This document shows, piece by piece, positions 62,634 through 64,000 of a stretch of DNA of 64,000 bases. The DNA is from Undibacterium sp049340185 (GTDB taxonomy: Bacteria; Pseudomonadota; Gammaproteobacteria; Burkholderiales; Burkholderiaceae_D). The translations under genes and the position numbers were made by a program. The DNA lies in assembly GCF_049340185.1 (NCBI RefSeq), contig NZ_JBMPPC010000011.1, forward strand, positions 24,950 through 88,949. Reading direction: 5' to 3'. Within the stretch, counting starts at the first letter, position 1; each line of letters begins with the position of its first letter. The notes below the pieces were generated by a model. That model had not been told where the DNA came from. It ran no database searches and worked only from the letters and a program-made list of their open reading frames with translations.

Positions 62634-62644
62634 TTTTAACTTTT

Positions 62645-63151
62645 TTAAGGTGTAAATGTAACAACAAAACAACGCACACCAGTGCCCGGTGGAGTTGGCG
62701 TATTACCACAGGCAGGATCTGTTGTTATCAAACTAGGTTCTTTCCACATAACCGTTACATCAAAACCCCCATTGACGTTAGAAACGATAAAACCAGCCCC
62801 TCCCAAAAGGCGTCTAGATAAATTTATTAACCACTCTGCTTGATCTATAGCTGCGATTTGTGCTGCAGAACAAGGTGCAGTACAAGTAGGCAAGGTGGGA
62901 GGGCTAGCGACCGTAGTAGAGTAAGAAGTCGTATATACATAAGCGCTTGCCTTTGCTGCAACAGCATTTGCACGCATGCGCTCGCCTATGTCATACGCTG
63001 CCTGCATCGCCTCTGATCGTTGGGCAGAAGTTTTTTGGTACTTTAAAGCGTTTAACTGTAAACCAGCAACCCCCAAAAGCCCCATCACTGTGATCACAAT
63101 AGCGATAATGACCTCAATCATAGAACTACCGTTTTGATTAGTTATTTTCAT
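62645..63151 (-). CDS. pilV: Type IV pilus minor pilin PilV
   Basis: The 168-aa product has the prepilin signal NQNGSSMIEVIIAIVITVMG (Gly|Ser, Glu5 present) followed by LLGVAGLQLNALKYQKTS, the usual PilV pattern. GGAG lies before the ATG at 63,151. It starts 4 bases after the fimT stop; a frame reaching 63,226 would overlap fimT and lacks a leader. Confidence 0.92.
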   Translation of the reverse strand: MKITNQNGSSMIEVIIAIVITVMGLLGVAGLQLNALKYQKTSAQRSEAMQAAYDIGERMRANAVAAKASAYVYTTSYSTTVASPPTLPTCTAPCSAAQIAAIDQAEWLINLSRRLLGGAGFIVSNVNGGFDVTVMWKEPSLITTDPACGNTPTPPGTGVRCFVVTFTP

Positions 63152-63155
63152 TTTT

Positions 63156-63767
63156 TCAAACTCCACCGCATGGACTAGTGCTAACACGTGCACGTCCTCC
63201 AGAAGCAATGCAAATATATCGGTCATGCGAGGTTTCAGTATCCCAATTTGGGCGATTTATTCCAAATTGAATAAACGTACCAAAAGTTTGCCCCGTTGGA
63301 CCAAACGTTATATATTTTCTACTTGTGTTAGGAATGATTGAGATATCGTCTAAATTTTTGGAAAGTTTTCCTTGAGCCAGTATTAAAATATCTGGCGGAG
63401 TACTTGTCGGTTGATATGTCCCATTATTATTTTCATCAGTGAATACAATCCATCCATCAGCCCAACCTGAGTTGCTTGTTGCTAAACTATTGGTAGTAGA
63501 ACATGTTGGGGTCGAATAATTTGCAGTTTCACTACGACAGATAGTTACGTTCTTATTTCTTTTAATAGCTTCTGTCCTAGCGAGTAATAATGCGCCATGC
63601 AGTGAATTGACTGCGGTAGAAATTCTATTTGTGCTACTTGCAGACTGAAAAGATGGTATTGCAAGCGCAGATAAAATGCCAACAATAGAAATAACTACCA
63701 ACAATTCGGTCATAGAAAAACCTTCTACAAAAATCAAGTTATCTTGGTTTCTCATTGTCGTCTTCAT
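63156..63767 (-). CDS. fimT: Type IV pilus pseudopilin FimT (GspH-like)
   Basis: The 203-aa product has the prepilin leader VEGFSMTELLVVISIVGILS (Gly16|Phe17, Glu5 present) and a GspH/FimT core: ARTEAIKRNKNVTICRS and GWADGWIVFTD are standard blocks, ending CIASGGRARVSTSPC with a disulfide-forming pair. It is the first gene of the minor-pilin operon, and in some bacteria FimT binds DNA for uptake. Confidence 0.92.
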   Translation of the reverse strand: MKTTMRNQDNLIFVEGFSMTELLVVISIVGILSALAIPSFQSASSTNRISTAVNSLHGALLLARTEAIKRNKNVTICRSETANYSTPTCSTTNSLATSNSGWADGWIVFTDENNNGTYQPTSTPPDILILAQGKLSKNLDDISIIPNTSRKYITFGPTGQTFGTFIQFGINRPNWDTETSHDRYICIASGGRARVSTSPCGGV

Positions 63768-63868
63768 TTAATTAACTATATTTATCTATGTTATCGATTA
63801 ATTTGGAAAAATAAAAGCTATGCCAGATTAATGGTATTTTTTAGCGGATGTTCGGTAATATATAAATT

Positions 63869-64000
63869 ATGCAGCACATGTTATCGGACATATACGACAA
63901 TAACGGCAGGAAGTTTTCGACGAATTTTCAGTTCGGCGACCATATTGGAGTTGGCTATGTACTGGCAAACGGCTGGGACCTTGCGGTCAAGATTCAGCAC
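63869..64000 (+). pseudogene. pagL: 5'-truncated lipid A deacylase PagL-like fragment, runs off window
   Basis: Forty-four codons from ATG 63,869 to the window edge read MLSDIYDNNGRKFSTNFQFG and then DHIGVGYVLANGWDLAVKIQH. This matches the C-terminal third of PagL (outer-membrane lipid A 3-O-deacylase), where F-x-F-x-D-H-x-G-V-G-Y precedes the catalytic His-x-Ser. The in-frame stop at 63,863 and the 101-base distance from fimT leave no room for the ~90 N-terminal residues and signal peptide. I infer a 5'-truncated remnant, though the rest lies beyond the window. Confidence 0.6.

Noticed and set aside
1..64000. CRISPR arrays, rRNA genes, prophage or integrase-attachment sites
   Set aside because: I saw no regularly spaced repeats, no rRNA-like sequence and no integrase gene. 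The tRNA-Lys genes are intact and not followed by a displaced tRNA 3' end.

Overview
The window reads as chromosome of a betaproteobacterium of the order Burkholderiales, most likely the family Oxalobacteraceae (an Undibacterium-like genome). This is inferred from the protein families, the moderate GC and the gene neighbourhoods (ybgC-tol-pal-cpoB-tRNA-Lys, glyA-nrdR, the fimT-pilVWX-pilY1-pilE cluster). No rRNA marker is present, so the assignment is an inference.

Bases 1-4,900 hold a gene cut by the window edge, two reverse-strand genes (a DUF2157 membrane protein and a DUF1223 thioredoxin-like exported protein) and glnS. Bases 4,900-14,050 are an accessory zone: an AT-rich type II restriction-modification pair, a remnant of a SOUL-type haem-binding gene, an IS110-family transposase, REP-like palindromes, and an orphan contractile-injection spike module (VgrG-like protein, PAAR tip and a small protein). 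That module lies between two same-orientation copies of a ~145-base repeat. An AraC regulator and an exported serine hydrolase follow.

Bases 14,050-41,000 are mostly single genes or short operons: an OsmC-YcaO fusion, a DUF4349 lipoprotein, a lipoprotein hydrolase, divergent argO-like/argP-like genes, pepD, an M13 metallopeptidase, a glutaredoxin, TfoX-like and TonB-C proteins, a WbuC-type cupin, GNAT acetyltransferases, a YcgR/PilZ protein, an SSB-like protein, a YpfJ peptidase, DUF2726, DUF2807 and DUF1993 proteins, an AlkB-like dioxygenase, Ppx/GppA and a methyltransferase. Several clear intrinsic terminators and repeat-derived sequences sit between them.

Bases 41,000-53,550 are a reverse-strand envelope cluster. 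Two tandem tRNA-Lys genes with a near-perfect sigma70 promoter sit at its 3' end. The cluster order is ybgC-tolQ-tolR-tamA-tamB-tolA-tolB-pal-cpoB. The tamAB pair is embedded inside the tol operon between tolR and tolA, with a start-stop overlap joining tolR to tamA. This puts the proton-motive-force-driven Tol-Pal machine and the TAM outer-membrane assembly/lipid-transport machine on what looks like one transcript.

Bases 53,700-64,000 hold an SDR dehydrogenase, glyA behind a ZTP (pfl) riboswitch, nrdR, and a lower-GC type IV pilus minor-pilin operon (fimT, pilV, pilW, pilX, pilY1, pilE). At the edge is a 5'-truncated lipid A deacylase (PagL) fragment.

The strongest candidates for follow-up are the tamAB-in-tol arrangement, the repeat-flanked orphan spike module, the restriction-modification/IS110 island with a possible bridge RNA, and a reverse-strand terminator in a 5' leader near 37.35 kb.
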